Positions 21,601 to 34,115 of a DNA stretch of 64,000 nt are shown here, piece by piece. The translations under genes were made by a program, and so were the position numbers. Source of the DNA: Micropterix aruncella. Taxonomy: Eukaryota > Arthropoda > Insecta > Lepidoptera > Micropterigidae. The first letter of the stretch is position 1. Each line of letters starts with the position of its first letter. The notes beneath the pieces were generated by a model. The model was not told the origin of the DNA and searched no databases. It saw only the letters and a program-made list of their open reading frames with translations. Location of the stretch: assembly GCA_944548615.1 (NCBI GenBank), contig OX155962.1, positions 3,035,809 to 3,099,808 on the forward strand. The letters are read 5' to 3'.

Positions 21601-21945
21601 CCGGAGAAAATGTTGCCGGAGTTGGGGAAAAACTTGCCGCTCAAACGGGGTGTGTGTGCGTGTGTGTGTGAAAGACGGAGGGGTGCGCTCGTGTGTGTGC
21701 ATTTCTCGGTCTGGCTCCGTCCGGTCTGCAGACGGCAATAAAAAGTGCAGCGTGGCGCCGATAAAGAAAATAAAACATGGCCGCCGCGCGGGCCCGCGTT
21801 TTTTCCTACCCCCCGAGAGCGGCGTCGTTGCATTGCTCGCGCTTTTTTCCTCGGCGTTGCCAGACCGACGCCGCCGCCGCGCCGCCTTCCGCGAACGCTT
21901 CCGTCACAATGTTGCCAAGCGTGAGAACGTTTTAAGACTCCGTAC
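21601..21945 (+). promoter_or_regulatory. CpG-rich island, possible host promoter or first exon
   Basis: A sharply GC-rich, CpG-rich block interrupts AT-rich DNA. It has a (GT)n run at 21648-21700 and GCCGCC repeats at 21865-21890. An ORF of 52 codons begins at an ATG in good context (AAAACATGG, 21777) and reads MAAARARVFSYPPRAAS at its start, ending at 21935. No domain is visible. This could be the 5' end of a host gene, or just a GC-rich repeat. Confidence 0.25.
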
Positions 21946-22272
21946 CAATACGTACAAATCGCACCTAATTAACGTGACTTCGCGGTACGCCTGTATATAT
22001 GTCACCATTGAATTTTGCTATTTTTTGCGATTTTTTGACAGCTTCACTAGGTACCTATCGGCGTGATGCTTTGCTGAATTAAAATATACTAAATTAAAAA
22101 AAATGTCTACCTATTTTCAATACAATCGTTTTCGACGACTTAGATCCGCTAGCTGACATACAATTTTATTACTATTTTGGTAACAAGAAAACCAATCAAA
22201 TAATTTATAACCTCTTAAGGAAGCTAATAAAAGGGTGTAATGAACGACTGCTCAACAAAATATAAGTGTTGT
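21946..22272. other. Unassigned stretch
   Basis: No feature seen. Confidence 0.4.
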
Positions 22273-22398
22273 GTTCAGGGTTAATCTATGAATATTTCCC
22301 GTTTCTTTATTCCACCATAACTTCTAAACGCTCCAACTGATTTAAAAGTGTGTAGTATTGTTAGAATCTATATGCCATCTTGAGTGTCATAGGGTACC
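22273..22398 (+). repeat. Interspersed repeat E, copy 2
   Basis: The counterpart of 18887-19012 (TTCAGGGTTAATCTATGAAT to GTGTCATAGGGTACC). Confidence 0.65.
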
Positions 22399-22516
22399 TT
22401 AACTATCCAAATATTTAGTAAATAATTGTCTAAATATCCAAATCTTCAAATGTCAATAAATAAAAATAAATATATCATGTTTAGCGTCAAATGAAAGACC
22501 AGATTGAGTACATTCG

Positions 22517-23789
<1,273 letters not shown>

Positions 23790-23790
<1 letters not shown>

Positions 23791-24425
23791 AATATGCGCT
23801 TTATTTTTACGACATAGGAAAGGTAAAATCAAGAAAAGTATTGAAACGAATATTCATAATTATATTTTACAGTCTTATTTTACGAAAGAGGAAAGGTAAA
23901 TCGAGACAAAATATTAAAAAAACAATATTTAAGGTTGTATTTTACAGTTTTATTTTTTACGAAAGAGGAAACGTAAGTCGATCTAAAAAAAAAATATTTA
24001 ACAAATATTTAAGGTTGTGTTTTACGGTTTTATTTTACAAAGGAGGAAAGCGTAAGTCAAGATGAAAAAAATATTTAAAATGATATATAAAATTATATTT
24101 CACAGTTTATTTTACGAACGAGGACATGTAAATCGATATGGAAATGTTTAAAACAATATTAAAAAAAAATATATTTTACAGTTTCATTTTGCGAAAGAGG
24201 AAATGTAGATCAAGATGAAAATGTTTAAAACAATAATTAAAATTATATTTTACAGTTTCCTTTTATGGAAAGAGGAAAGATAACTCAAAACGAAAATGTT
24301 TAAAACACTATTTGAAAATATATTTTACAGTTTCCCTTTATGGAAGAGGAAATATAAATCAATATAAACAAGAATATTTAAGAACGATGTTTAAAATTAT
24401 ATTTACAGTTTTATTCTACGACCTT
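23790..24425 (+). repeat. Minisatellite, ~75-bp unit, about 8 copies
   Basis: Cycles of ATTTTACAGTTTTATTTTAC, GAAAGAGGAAA(G/C)GTAA and ATTTAAAA run across the block with a period of roughly 75 bp. Units vary in length and base content, so the array is old. Apparent ORFs are by-products. Confidence 0.8.
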
Positions 24426-25650
24426 TCACCCCAGCGGGTTATGACCATTATTTCTAATCTCGCTCTTTTATGGCGAATATTAGTATTAAATATTTATGGT
24501 ACTGAATGGATCTGGATTTCTTGTTCTTTTAGAAATTACGATTGCTTAATACTATTATCGCACCGTACTTATCGCACCAACCTTACCGGAACTCGTGAGA
24601 ATTTTTCTAGAAGTTTCATTTGGGTAAGATATACAGAATTTTAGGGATACCTATTTCAGCGTATTAGGAAATCACACCCTTGTAATAAATAAGGTACTTA
24701 TTAATTGATTTTTTTTATGCGAGGTAGGTCACGTTCCTTCCGAAAGACCCCTAGCCAAACTCCGTCTACCTTGCGTCCGGTTTGTATAGCCGGTTTTATA
24801 TATAGAATTTAATTATTTTTTAGAACAGAGAAAATAGAGAAAGTGGAGGGCCAAGAACAGAAAATGTGCAAAATATGTGTGAGCCCCAACCGGGTTGTGT
24901 CGCGCTACCTCTCTTGAATAATGAATAAAATGTATTGACTATTTTTTCTAGACAATTAAATACTTTATATGACCCTACGGCCTGCCAAATTTACGAACGA
25001 ATACCACAGTATTCCGATATAAATGACGAGAACTAATTATATAAAAAAATGAACATGATATACGCTATGAGAATAATTCCCCAAAAAAACTAAAGAGAAA
25101 AAAAAATGAAATCCTATAAATTAATCGAAGAAAGAAGAAAACCAACATAAAAAAAAACCAGTCCCCAAACCGACGGTCGTCTCTGTAATGACGGAAAAAC
25201 ACCTTATAGTTTCTGGAGACATGAGCTAAGTATCCTCTATATATAATTAAATTCCTACCTTGGAAATCTGAGCACTGAATCTAACACATTTAAAATTCTT
25301 TTTTTAATCCGCAAAAACTAGAGTGACTCGAAGTAGGGTTTTCTTCTATCTGCGGTGGCGGTCCAAGGCGCGACCGCCTCAGACCGCCCTCAACCCAAAA
25401 AGTGCTGACCGGCACGTATGTTTCTTTGTCCGGCTCGCAACTATCGGATACGATTTCTACCTACCTATTGGCCTTCTAGAATGTTCCAAAATGAATTAGT
25501 GTGTAGAGCGCGTCTGAATTTATTTATAGAGAGCGTTTGGCACTCATTGTTTGATTTTAATTATTTTAACTTTTATTTATTTATGTTTAATATTATCTAT
25601 TGCTTATGAGAGGAAATGACACATCGTAGATGGTTGCAACACAGGGTGTT
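24426..25650. other. Unassigned stretch
   Basis: AT-rich with GC-balanced patches at 24720-24790 and 25330-25420. No coding signature or repeat is recognised. Confidence 0.45.
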
Positions 25651-25651
25651 G

Positions 25652-25949
<298 letters not shown>

Positions 25950-27300
25950 ATCTATATGGATAAATACATAAACCACGAATGTTTCATAAAAAAAAACAGT
26001 AAAAAATAAATATAAATACGGTAGTCACTTTTTAACGGCAGTTTTTATATTCATTTTATTATATTTACTCCTTACAGTAATATGCTTAAAGCATATAATT
26101 AAAAAAAATAAAAATAGAATTAATTTCAAACTGAATTTCCTTTCTAATTTTGCCACTCGCCAAACTGTTTTCCTTGGTATTTCATTTTTATAGCAAATTT
26201 GATTGTCGTTTCTTTTCGGTCATTTCTTTTCATACTATAAAGCGCGGTTATTACACGAGGTCCGTGATGAAGACACAAAAAAATAATGCTTTTGATTATT
26301 ATTCATTTATTGACTAAAATGTATCATGGAGAAGGTTTTTCAAAAAAAAAAACAACTCCGAAACTATTTTTTGCATAGATGTAAACGTGACTGTAGAGAT
26401 TATGTATTTTTCTTGTCATGTCTAAATTTTTCGGCATCTGCATCTGCGTTGCATATCCGCATCGCTTCCGCAATTCTTTGCAATAAAATATTCTTTACTG
26501 TTATGGCCAGCAACGCTGTCTTCTGGGCCAGCATCGGCACGATATTTGGCTCACGCTGTACAAGATAAGGAATAGAAGAAAATGAACGAGTCGCTCCAGA
26601 AAACGTCGCTTTTTCTAAAGTGTATACAGAGAGTTCCATGCCATCCTTAAATAGGCAGATGATACTAGTACATTTAATTTATTATAATTTATTTTGGATG
26701 TTAGCCATTATTTCGATGGTACATCCGTAAACTCCGCATTTTGTTTTTTTTTTATTTTCTATATCAATCGTCTAGGAGTTTAGAGCAGGGGTTTCCAAAC
26801 TTATCCGAGTCGGCGCACCCTTAAGAGTCAAGCCTGGTTTAGAAGGCCAAAAAAAACTTGTTTTCGTGATTTTTTTTAACTTGAAGTTGAAATCTGATTG
26901 ATCAGTTTGATTAACATTTGAAAGCTAAAAATATTTTTTGCAAATGTTCCCTTGCATAAATGACGGTATCTGCTTGCGCCGGTAATAGCTAGTGTAATTT
27001 TGCCTGATACAAAAGAATAAACTAAGATATTATTTTTTACATATGCATTTTGTAGATGAACTGAAAAAAATAACTAAACTTATCATTTTTATAATTTTCA
27101 AAGGTTTTATAGGAATGCAGTCGATTTTCGGCCCAAAATTTTAGGTTTAATTAGTAAAAAAAAATATATATAAAAACATCTTTTTCCGATTTTATTGGAT
27201 CAACTCGATCCGTCAAGTTCGCATGTCGTGCACGAAATAGGTTTTTACGGAGATGAAAGTCTTCGATCGTCGGCGTTTGTCCTTGCACTTCATTCACTAT
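25950..27300. other. Unassigned, with a weak ORF pair
   Basis: Between 26326 and 26639 both strands stay open for about 80 codons. The minus-strand reading (MELSVYTLEKATFSGA...) has the more natural composition, but no domain is recognised. The remainder is AT-rich. Confidence 0.3.
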
Positions 27301-27440
27301 CATTGCGATGCAAAGCATAACAGAAAACCGGAGGCGTTTAAATTCGAAAGGAAAGTTGGATAATTTAATGGTATCCAGTCAAAATAGTCGCTTCTAATAC
27401 GAAGTTTGGTCGTTTGCAGGCGTTTACCATTGCAAAATTT

Positions 27441-28082
27441 ATGCAAAATAAAATTTTGCAGGAGAATTATCATGCAAAATTGCAAGTTGCAAAAGGCAAA
27501 TTGCAAATTGCAAAAGGCAAGTTTCAAAAGGCAAAAAGCAAAATTGCAGCAAAATTATTAACTTTCCTTTTTAATGAATTAAAAGGCATGCCGACGGATG
27601 ACGGATTCAAGGAATCCGACGGGATATTAGATCGCTTCTTATTCATCGAAGGTAGATAATGTAAAATATCGTCGTAGGTATCAGTCGTAGGTTATAAGGT
27701 TATAAATAGTAGTAAGGTTACAAGTCGTAGGAATGTAATGTAAAGGAAAGAGAGACAGTTTATGCAAAATAAAATTTTGCAGCAAAATTATCATGCAAAA
27801 TTGCAAGTTGCAAAAGGCAAATTGCAAATTGCAAAAGGCAAGTTTCAAAAGGCAAAAAGCAAAATTGCAGCAAAATTATTAACTTTCCTTTTTAATGAAT
27901 TAAAAGGCATGCCGACGGATGACGGATTCAAGGAATCCGACGGGATATTAGATCGCTTCTTATTCATCGAAGGTAGATAATGTAAAATATCGTCTTAGGT
28001 ATCAGTCGTAGGTTATAAGGTTATAAATAGTAGTAAGGTTACAAGTCGTAGGAATGTAATGTAAAGGAGAGAGAGGCAGAAA
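27441..28082 (+). repeat. 321-bp tandem duplication carrying a repeated short ORF
   Basis: Unit 1 (27441-27761) and unit 2 (27762-~28082) are nearly identical. Each contains TTGCAAATTGCAAAAGGCAA-type hexamer repeats, then a frame of about 70-80 codons (start MQNKILQ, end DRFLFIEGR). It would encode alternating AKGK/AKLQ repeats followed by a non-repetitive tail, LLTFLFNELKGMPTDDGF. Because the duplication is recent, the shared frame does not prove selection. A (GA)n run follows. No protein family is recognised. Confidence 0.8.
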
Positions 28083-28084
28083 GA

Positions 28085-28090
28085 GAAAAC

Positions 28091-28126
<36 letters not shown>

Positions 28127-28128
28127 AC
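28085..28128. repeat. (GA)n microsatellite
   Basis: A GA run of about 40 bp directly after the 321-bp tandem duplication. Confidence 0.95.
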
Positions 28129-29050
28129 TTCCAATTTAATATATATGTGCATGCTGGGAGGTTTTGCTGTTATTCTTTGAAGGTTAGTCCTTAAAAGGGG
28201 TAAAAGTCCGCAATTCCTGTGAACTCACATTTTTGGGTATTTTTTACAGTAATTTTTAAACTTTATAATTTGAGAACAGTAATGAAAATATTACGCTTTA
28301 AGAAAATGACCGATGTCTCGATTTTAAAATGAAATTTTAAAATCGTAAAAACTTTTGCATTAAACATTTTTCCGAAAATTAACTTAGTCAGCAGCGTTTG
28401 CGATACTGTGATCTAACGCTATGCTGAGTTTCATTATGCTATATTTTTTTTATTCAAAGGTAATTTTCATTAGCCTTTAGTAAGAAACTACCTCTTTTCC
28501 GGCCCATTAAATGATTAATCACCGTTAATAAATTCCTCGATATTATCATTATCGACTTTAAATTCCTCGTCCTACTTACTAATTCCATATTTCCTCTGCT
28601 GAACGGAGTATAACAAAAACCCCAGGTCTACAAGGTGAAAATACTCCGCAGCCGAGGAATTCACAAGCTTTTTGTCTGACGTCTTCCATTCCTTGTAGCT
28701 CGCCGGCTGAGCCTTTTTATCCGTGGGAGCCAACGGGAGTTTCACTCTGGTCATCGGGCACATGAATCCACGTGTCATCTATACGATGAATAGCATCATT
28801 GATTATACAGGGCTGATTTTTAATTTACCGGCATCCTAGAAAGGGGTTATTCAACATGAGCAAATAAGCAACTGTTGATAAAAAAAATTGTGGAAAAAAA
28901 CTAAAATTAAAATAAACTAATGTTTTGAAAAAAAGCGTTGAGCGGGCTGGGCCATCTAACGGTAGGTATATCGCGAATATTGTTTATTTGCATTTTTTTA
29001 CCTCAATATTCGAAAGTTAAGTTTTTCAAATAATATATATTTATGTTTAA
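28129..29050. other. Unassigned, with a weak minus-strand ORF
   Basis: 28572-28778 on the minus strand is open for 68 codons with a plausible composition (VKLPLAPTDKKAQPASYKEW) in a GC-balanced patch. It might be a fragment of a retrotransposon polyprotein, but no motif confirms that. The rest is AT-rich. Confidence 0.3.
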
Positions 29051-29269
29051 TCCTACTAATATTATAAACGCGAAAGTTTGTAAGAATGTATGGATGTTTG
29101 TTACTCTTTCACGCAAAAACTACTGAATGTATTTTGATGAAACTTTACAATAATATAGCTTACACATCAGAATAACACATAGGCTATAATTTATAAATAT
29201 ATATGATTTTCTATCATCATTATCACAATTTTCCATCACCACGCAGGTGAAACCGCTGGGCGCAGTTAG
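29051..29269 (+). mobile_element. Short Helitron, Lep1-like
   Basis: It starts TCCTACTAATATTATAAACG after an A and ends GTGAAACCGCTGGGCGCAGT then TAG before a T. The opening phrase and CGCGAAAGTTTGTAAGAATG match the lepidopteran Lep1/Helitron repeats as I remember them. It is non-coding. The TTAG end is a slight departure from CTAG. Confidence 0.65.
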
Positions 29270-30055
29270 TAATATATATTTTTTTACATTTTTTAAATCA
29301 AAACTTGCTTGTTTGCTCGTACTGATTTACCGACTTCAAAGATTTCGGTTAATTAACATTCACCCTATATAGGTTATTGGATTGCTCAATCCCTTACAAC
29401 GTTTTAGTAGCTAGGATATTACTATAAACCGCAATTCGTAGATGACACTCATATATCAAAACATAATCTCCCCTTATGTTTAGTATAGAGCGTTCGCGGT
29501 ATGGCAGTATGGCAGTATGGCGGCGCTGTATAGATAGTGCTCTAAACATGCCTATACGCTATCCTATCTCGAAATAAAATATTAATATTATAAGAAACGA
29601 ACTTATAAATCATAGCTCCAATTATATTAATATTATTAACATAAATATGGCCATTTTTAATTTGGTATTCAGGTTTCAATAAGTAATAATTATGCACATC
29701 CGATAGTTGGCACTAAAAATTTAAATTATTCATTTTTTCATTTTCATTTTTAATTTCAAACCAGTTGATAGGAATTCCTACACTTGGTTATGTCAAAAAC
29801 TAACAAAAATAACAAGTATAATATTAAATTAATATTATTAAGGTATAAGGTATGAACGTCGGTATTGCAAGATATGAACGTTGAACATCCAAGCACAGAT
29901 TTTCTATGTTATATAGAAGAAACAACTTTTTCCAATGTTTTCAATCAAAATTCTTACATAACTTCATAGAATTTTCATGTGGACAATAGTACTAAATAAT
30001 CAATGAAATTTTGGATGATTTCACAAATTATCATACGGCAAGATATTTTAAAGAA
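29270..30055. other. Unassigned AT-rich stretch
   Basis: A triplicated GTATGGCA phrase at 29497-29522 is the only small repeat. No gene. Confidence 0.45.
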
Positions 30056-30776
30056 AAAACACAAATACCAACACCTTGCGGTGTCGACTACAACGGGCGA
30101 GCCCGTCACCACAGGACGTTTAAACGATTAGTCGTTCTGTCGCCCTGCAGTGAACGTAGAAGACTTTGGACAGTACAATCCTACGTCCAGCTACGTCACA
30201 ACCCGTGAGAGTCCAACGCCTTACCGCGAGTGAGCCAGGAATAAACCCGGCGGGCTCGAGATACTCGCGCCCTCACTTCCAATTGTGACCAGATTTCTCC
30301 GGTCTCTCGATTGGTTCCGAGTTCGAGGTCGCTTGCGCGGTCCTCTCCCTTACGAAGCGGTGAAACGGAGTGCACCGAATCTATCTCGGACCAAGGCGTC
30401 CTTTGCCCGACTCTGAACCGAGATCGGATGGCCAATGGTCATTTCAAGAGCAGTCGCCGTAAGGTAGACAACTACCCCCGCTCTATAGGAAACAATACAG
30501 TTCCCAGACTCCCCCGATTGTTAGTCGGAGAGCACAATCGATTGGCTTACGCCGCTCGGTGCGCAGACCGTCCAGGAGCGCCAGAGGATTGATTCCCAGG
30601 GGAGACTGGTTGACCCAGTGTCCTACCCAGGCTCGCACCCCATGCGTGGAGGCCATCGGATGGGTGTTGACCCGTGAGTGTGACCGACCCTGAACACGTG
30701 GGTCATTGTGGCCACCTCATCATGGGCCCATTAGCTCCCATGGGCCCATTAGCTCCCAAAAACGCAAATACCAACA
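30056..30776 (+). mobile_element. RS-A retroposon, copy A5, full length with 18-bp target duplication
   Basis: The body is 30074-30757. The flanks AAAACACAAATACCAACA (30056-30073) and AAAACGCAAATACCAACA (30759-30776) differ at one base of 18. The 5' end is CCTTGCGGTGTCGACTAC. The 3' end carries ATGGGCCCATTAGCTCCC twice in tandem (30722-30739 and 30740-30757), so the terminus was duplicated at or before insertion. There is no poly-A and no ORF. This is the cleanest copy for defining the family's ends. Confidence 0.9.
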
Positions 30777-31349
30777 AATCAGTAATAATAATAATAGTCA
30801 ATAGCCAATAGTTTAGTCAATAGCCAATATTAACCATTCAATATCTATGTTATTATAAATGGCCAAAGTAGTTTCTCCGAACAATGCTATCAGCGCCACC
30901 TGCATGTCGCCGGCGCAAAAAGGTTGCTAAAACATAGTATGACATTAAGCAATCTAGTACCCTATATAATCAATGATGGCATCTACTAATACGCTTATTT
31001 ATTTATTTAATTTAAACGTAATTTAGAAAATTTTAAAGCCAACCTAATTAGGACATGCCTGTTCTAATGTAGCTCTACTGGTTTTGATATTTAATAATAA
31101 TATGTAATAAATATAAAAATATATGTAGCCATAAAAAAATATAAATATTTTTTTTATAAATAAATAATGATCATGATCGATAGAAGTGCGCGGGGGCCTA
31201 AAAATTGCAGTGTGTTAATTACCGATAAGATCGCCGTTAGTTGGCAACGCTGATTTTTTTTTAGAAAAAATATCTTAAACTGTCATTTTCAATCCTATGT
31301 ACCTACTATTCTTAATAAGATATTACTATTCACTAAAATAAATTAAATC
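30777..31349. other. Unassigned, with repeat D copy 2
   Basis: 30888-30985 matches 18311-18400 (TATCAGCGCCACCTGCATG, CGCCGGCGCAAAAAGGT) and runs into TAGTACCCTATATAATCAAT. That last phrase also directly follows the palindromic Helitron at 32777, so the latter may sit in a copy of repeat D. No gene. Confidence 0.4.
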
Positions 31350-31775
31350 GTGCGCTCGATGACTAAGCGTTTATTGCAAAGGGCTCTCTGTCTATTTCCG
31401 ATCGGAGCAAGATCGCTTTTCTTGATATTTTCGACCGCGTCGCTCTGTGAGGAGGCCTTTTTCTACGCAAATAGCGCTAATGAACGCTTATATATACATA
31501 TATTATTTATTCCAAACGATGTTAGATTGCGAGACATTCTCTCTGTTACAGAATAAGAAAGGCAGCCAATAGGTAGGCTTGTGTTTGCTATGTACTGGCA
31601 GATATATTAATGATGAAATAAAGCAAAAATATAGAAGCTAACCGCGTTTCTATGAAAAAAAGTAATACAAAATACTTTAAAAGTGAAGATCTATTGCAAT
31701 GAAAGTAACTAGTTGTTTCCATTTTTTATTCTGAAAAAAGAAGAATCAAACATAAAAATTATCTCTTATAAGATA
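31350..31775. other. Unassigned with a weak ORF
   Basis: 31350-31556 on the plus strand is open for 68 codons with a mixed composition but no recognised domain. Confidence 0.25.
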
Positions 31776-32777
31776 CTAGCTGACCCGTGCCCACTGGTTG
31801 GGCGGTAAAACTTTTTACTTGTGATTAAATTATAGGTGTGGTTTGGTTAGTAGTGAGTGCTATGATTTATTTCCTGACTGCCAAAAGAAGGGTTATATTT
31901 TTACTGCATATGTATGTATGTATTTGCGTGCCAATTTGACTATATTACCGTTATTTGTGAGTGTCTTCTTGTGAGTGTCTTATCTATTTAACCATTTATG
32001 CAGTAAAAGTAAAATTATATGCAGTAAAAGGGAAAAGTCTTTTGTTTTAAACACTTGAGACGATATATTTACTTATTTTGATAATAATTCATAATTGTTG
32101 ATAATATGACCAATAAACCTGACCTAACGATGAAAATTATATTTTTAATTTGAAAAACTACTTTTTGTGACTTAAATATAAAAGTTAGACATATGCTATC
32201 CGAAAAATGAAAAGACTTTTTCGTGGTAGTCGGATTTGCAAAGTAAGTCGGAGAATAAGCGGTCGAACGAAAACGTTTCTAACTAACGCTGCCTTAACGA
32301 TGAGAGATATATTATCAAGTTCTAGAGAAAAGTTGTAGAGCTTGATAATGCCTACAAAAATGTCAGCGACAGCATATGTCTAACTTTTATATTTAAGTCA
32401 CAAAAAGTAGTATTTTATATTAAAAAAATAATTAAAATCGATAGGTCATGTTTATTGGTCATATTATTAACAATTATGAAGTCTTATCAAAATAAGTAAA
32501 TTTATCATCTCCAGTGTTTAAAACAAAAGACATTTCCCTTTTACTGCATAAATAGTTAAACAGATAATACACTCACAAACAAGACACTCACAAATAACGG
32601 CGCTGTAGTCAAATTGGCATGCAAATACATACATACCTATGCAGTAAAAATATAACCCTTCTTTTGGCAGTATGGAAATAAATCATAACACTCAGTACCT
32701 ACTAACCGAACCACACTCATAATTTCATCACAGGTAAAAAGTTTTACCGCCCAACGAAATGGGCACGGGTCAGCTAG
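31776..32777. mobile_element. Palindromic element with a Helitron 3' end at both sides
   Basis: The left arm (31776-32202) and right arm (about 32369-32777) are imperfect inverses over more than 400 bp. The spacer of about 165 bp is unrelated to the arms. The outermost bases are A|CTAGCTGACCCGTGCCC and GGGCACGGGTCAGCTAG|T. Just inside each end is a hairpin with stem GCCCA/TGGGC, whose loops differ between the two ends. A hairpin followed about a dozen bases later by CTAG next to T is the signature of a Helitron 3' terminus. No TC 5' terminus is visible. There is no transposase. The arms have drifted, so the structure is not new. Confidence 0.75.
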
Positions 32778-32934
32778 TACCCTATATAATCAATAATAAA
32801 AGGTTTGCGACAAAATTCCTCGTTGAGAAAAAACGTCATTTTACTGCTTAATAAGGCACACTCGTATGTTATTATACCCGTTCAATATAAATGGTGAATT
32901 ATTGAAATCGTATGTCTGTATGATTTTCTCTTAG
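32778..32934. other. Unassigned stretch
   Basis: AT-rich spacer before a splice-acceptor-like sequence. Confidence 0.3.
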
Positions 32935-33145
32935 CAGTAAATCACGAGTCGCGTCGCTTCGCTGCCGAGTCGACCCAAGCTCGAAATCGACTAGGAAAAA
33001 GTCGAGTGGAATCGCTATTAAAAAGTCGACTGCGAATGCCCCGCCGCCAATCGATAAGCAGCAGAAGAAATTAATATCAGAGAAGCGTCTGGCCGAGCGC
33101 ACACACGCTCGTGAGAGTAGCTGCTCTGCTGCTGATGGTTCATGA
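32935..33145 (+). CDS. Possible terminal exon, Lys/Ser-rich
   Basis: TTTTCTCTTAG immediately precedes 32935 and is a good splice acceptor. From there one frame stays open for about 69 codons to a TGA at 33143. It encodes a basic, serine-rich tail (SKSTRKKSSGIAIKKSTANA, then PPPIDKQQKKLISEKRLAER). The block is clearly more GC-rich than its surroundings. Codons such as AAG, AAA-TCG and CCG-CCG look like coding usage. No family is recognised and no upstream exon can be located, so this is a guess based on splice site plus composition. Confidence 0.3.
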
Positions 33146-33556
33146 TAGTTACATACGATTCAAACTAACATTAGTAACTGAAAACGAAATACTGACAATA
33201 ATAGTAGTAGGGGAAGGGGGCCCAAAGCGGGCCCCTTAAGATAAAGGTAATATTATTTTTCATAGGAATAACATACAGAAATTTATTTCTTATCTTAAGA
33301 AACTTGATTTGAGGTTTTGTATAATGTTTGGTAAAAAATGCCCAAACACTAAAAACAAAAAAATATAAGGCAAATTACCAAACTCCCACGAATGCCCGCT
33401 TTGCCAGCAAGGGGGGGGGGGGGGGTGAGGGGAGCTAAAGTGGGCATGTGTTTTTTTCGACACTAAGTAGTTGCTATCAAGAACTAACCTCAAAAGTTTG
33501 AGACAAGTAAAAGTAAAACAACCAAATCAAGACCCTCAGTTACGAATGGGTTGTAA
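33146..33556. other. Unassigned, with a G run
   Basis: A 15-G run lies at 33411-33425 within an AT-rich stretch. No gene. Confidence 0.4.
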
Positions 33557-34115
33557 TCTATATATAAAACAAAGTCGTCTCTGTTCGAACACTTATAACT
33601 CGAGAACGGCTGGACGGATTTTCACGATTTTTGATTTGTTGTATTCGTCTCCGTCCTGAATAGCAGAATAAAAAAGAAAATTGGAAAATTGGCGAAAAAT
33701 TAAAATAAAAGAAAAAACATTTTCCCATACAAAATGTAAATTTAAATCCGTGTTATTCTCATGTACGTGGCATGTTCACGTGTCGGCAAATCATCCGCTT
33801 TATTTGTTTTTGTGCCTGATAAAAAAACAAAAAATGTCGTATATCACAATGAAAAGAATTAAACCGAGTGCATCACATGCTGCACAATATGTAAATACAT
33901 AGTTTAATTCAATCATGTCTTGCTGACACGGGATTGATATACTTATTTTTTGTACTTTTATATTTCTTTTTGTGTTATTATTGTATCTTAATAAAGTAGT
34001 GAACTTAATATTTATTTTGTAGTATTACTTCATAAAATCATAAATTAAGTTCAGGTAATCTGTAACACGACATTCATTGACTGTTAGGCGGTACGAAGTT
34101 CGCCGGGTTAGCTAG
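33557..34115 (+). mobile_element. Non-autonomous Helitron
   Basis: It begins TCTATATATAAAACAAAGTC after an A and ends GGCGGTACGAAGTTCGCC, GGGTTAG, CTAG before a T. The terminal hairpin GGCG/CGCC is followed by CTAG, as expected for a Helitron 3' end. The 559 bp hold only a 73-codon chance ORF. The 5' phrase resembles that of the 59831 Helitron. Confidence 0.8.

Noticed and set aside
30074..30160. HDV-like ribozyme at the RS-A 5' end
   Set aside because: I could not lay out the double pseudoknot with a catalytic C. The helices drawn are simple stem-loops.
30290..30340. Pol III B-box-like phrase (GAGTTCGAGGTC) in RS-A as evidence of a tRNA-derived SINE
   Set aside because: It matches the B-box only partly, lies over 200 nt from the 5' end, and no A-box or tRNA cloverleaf could be built.
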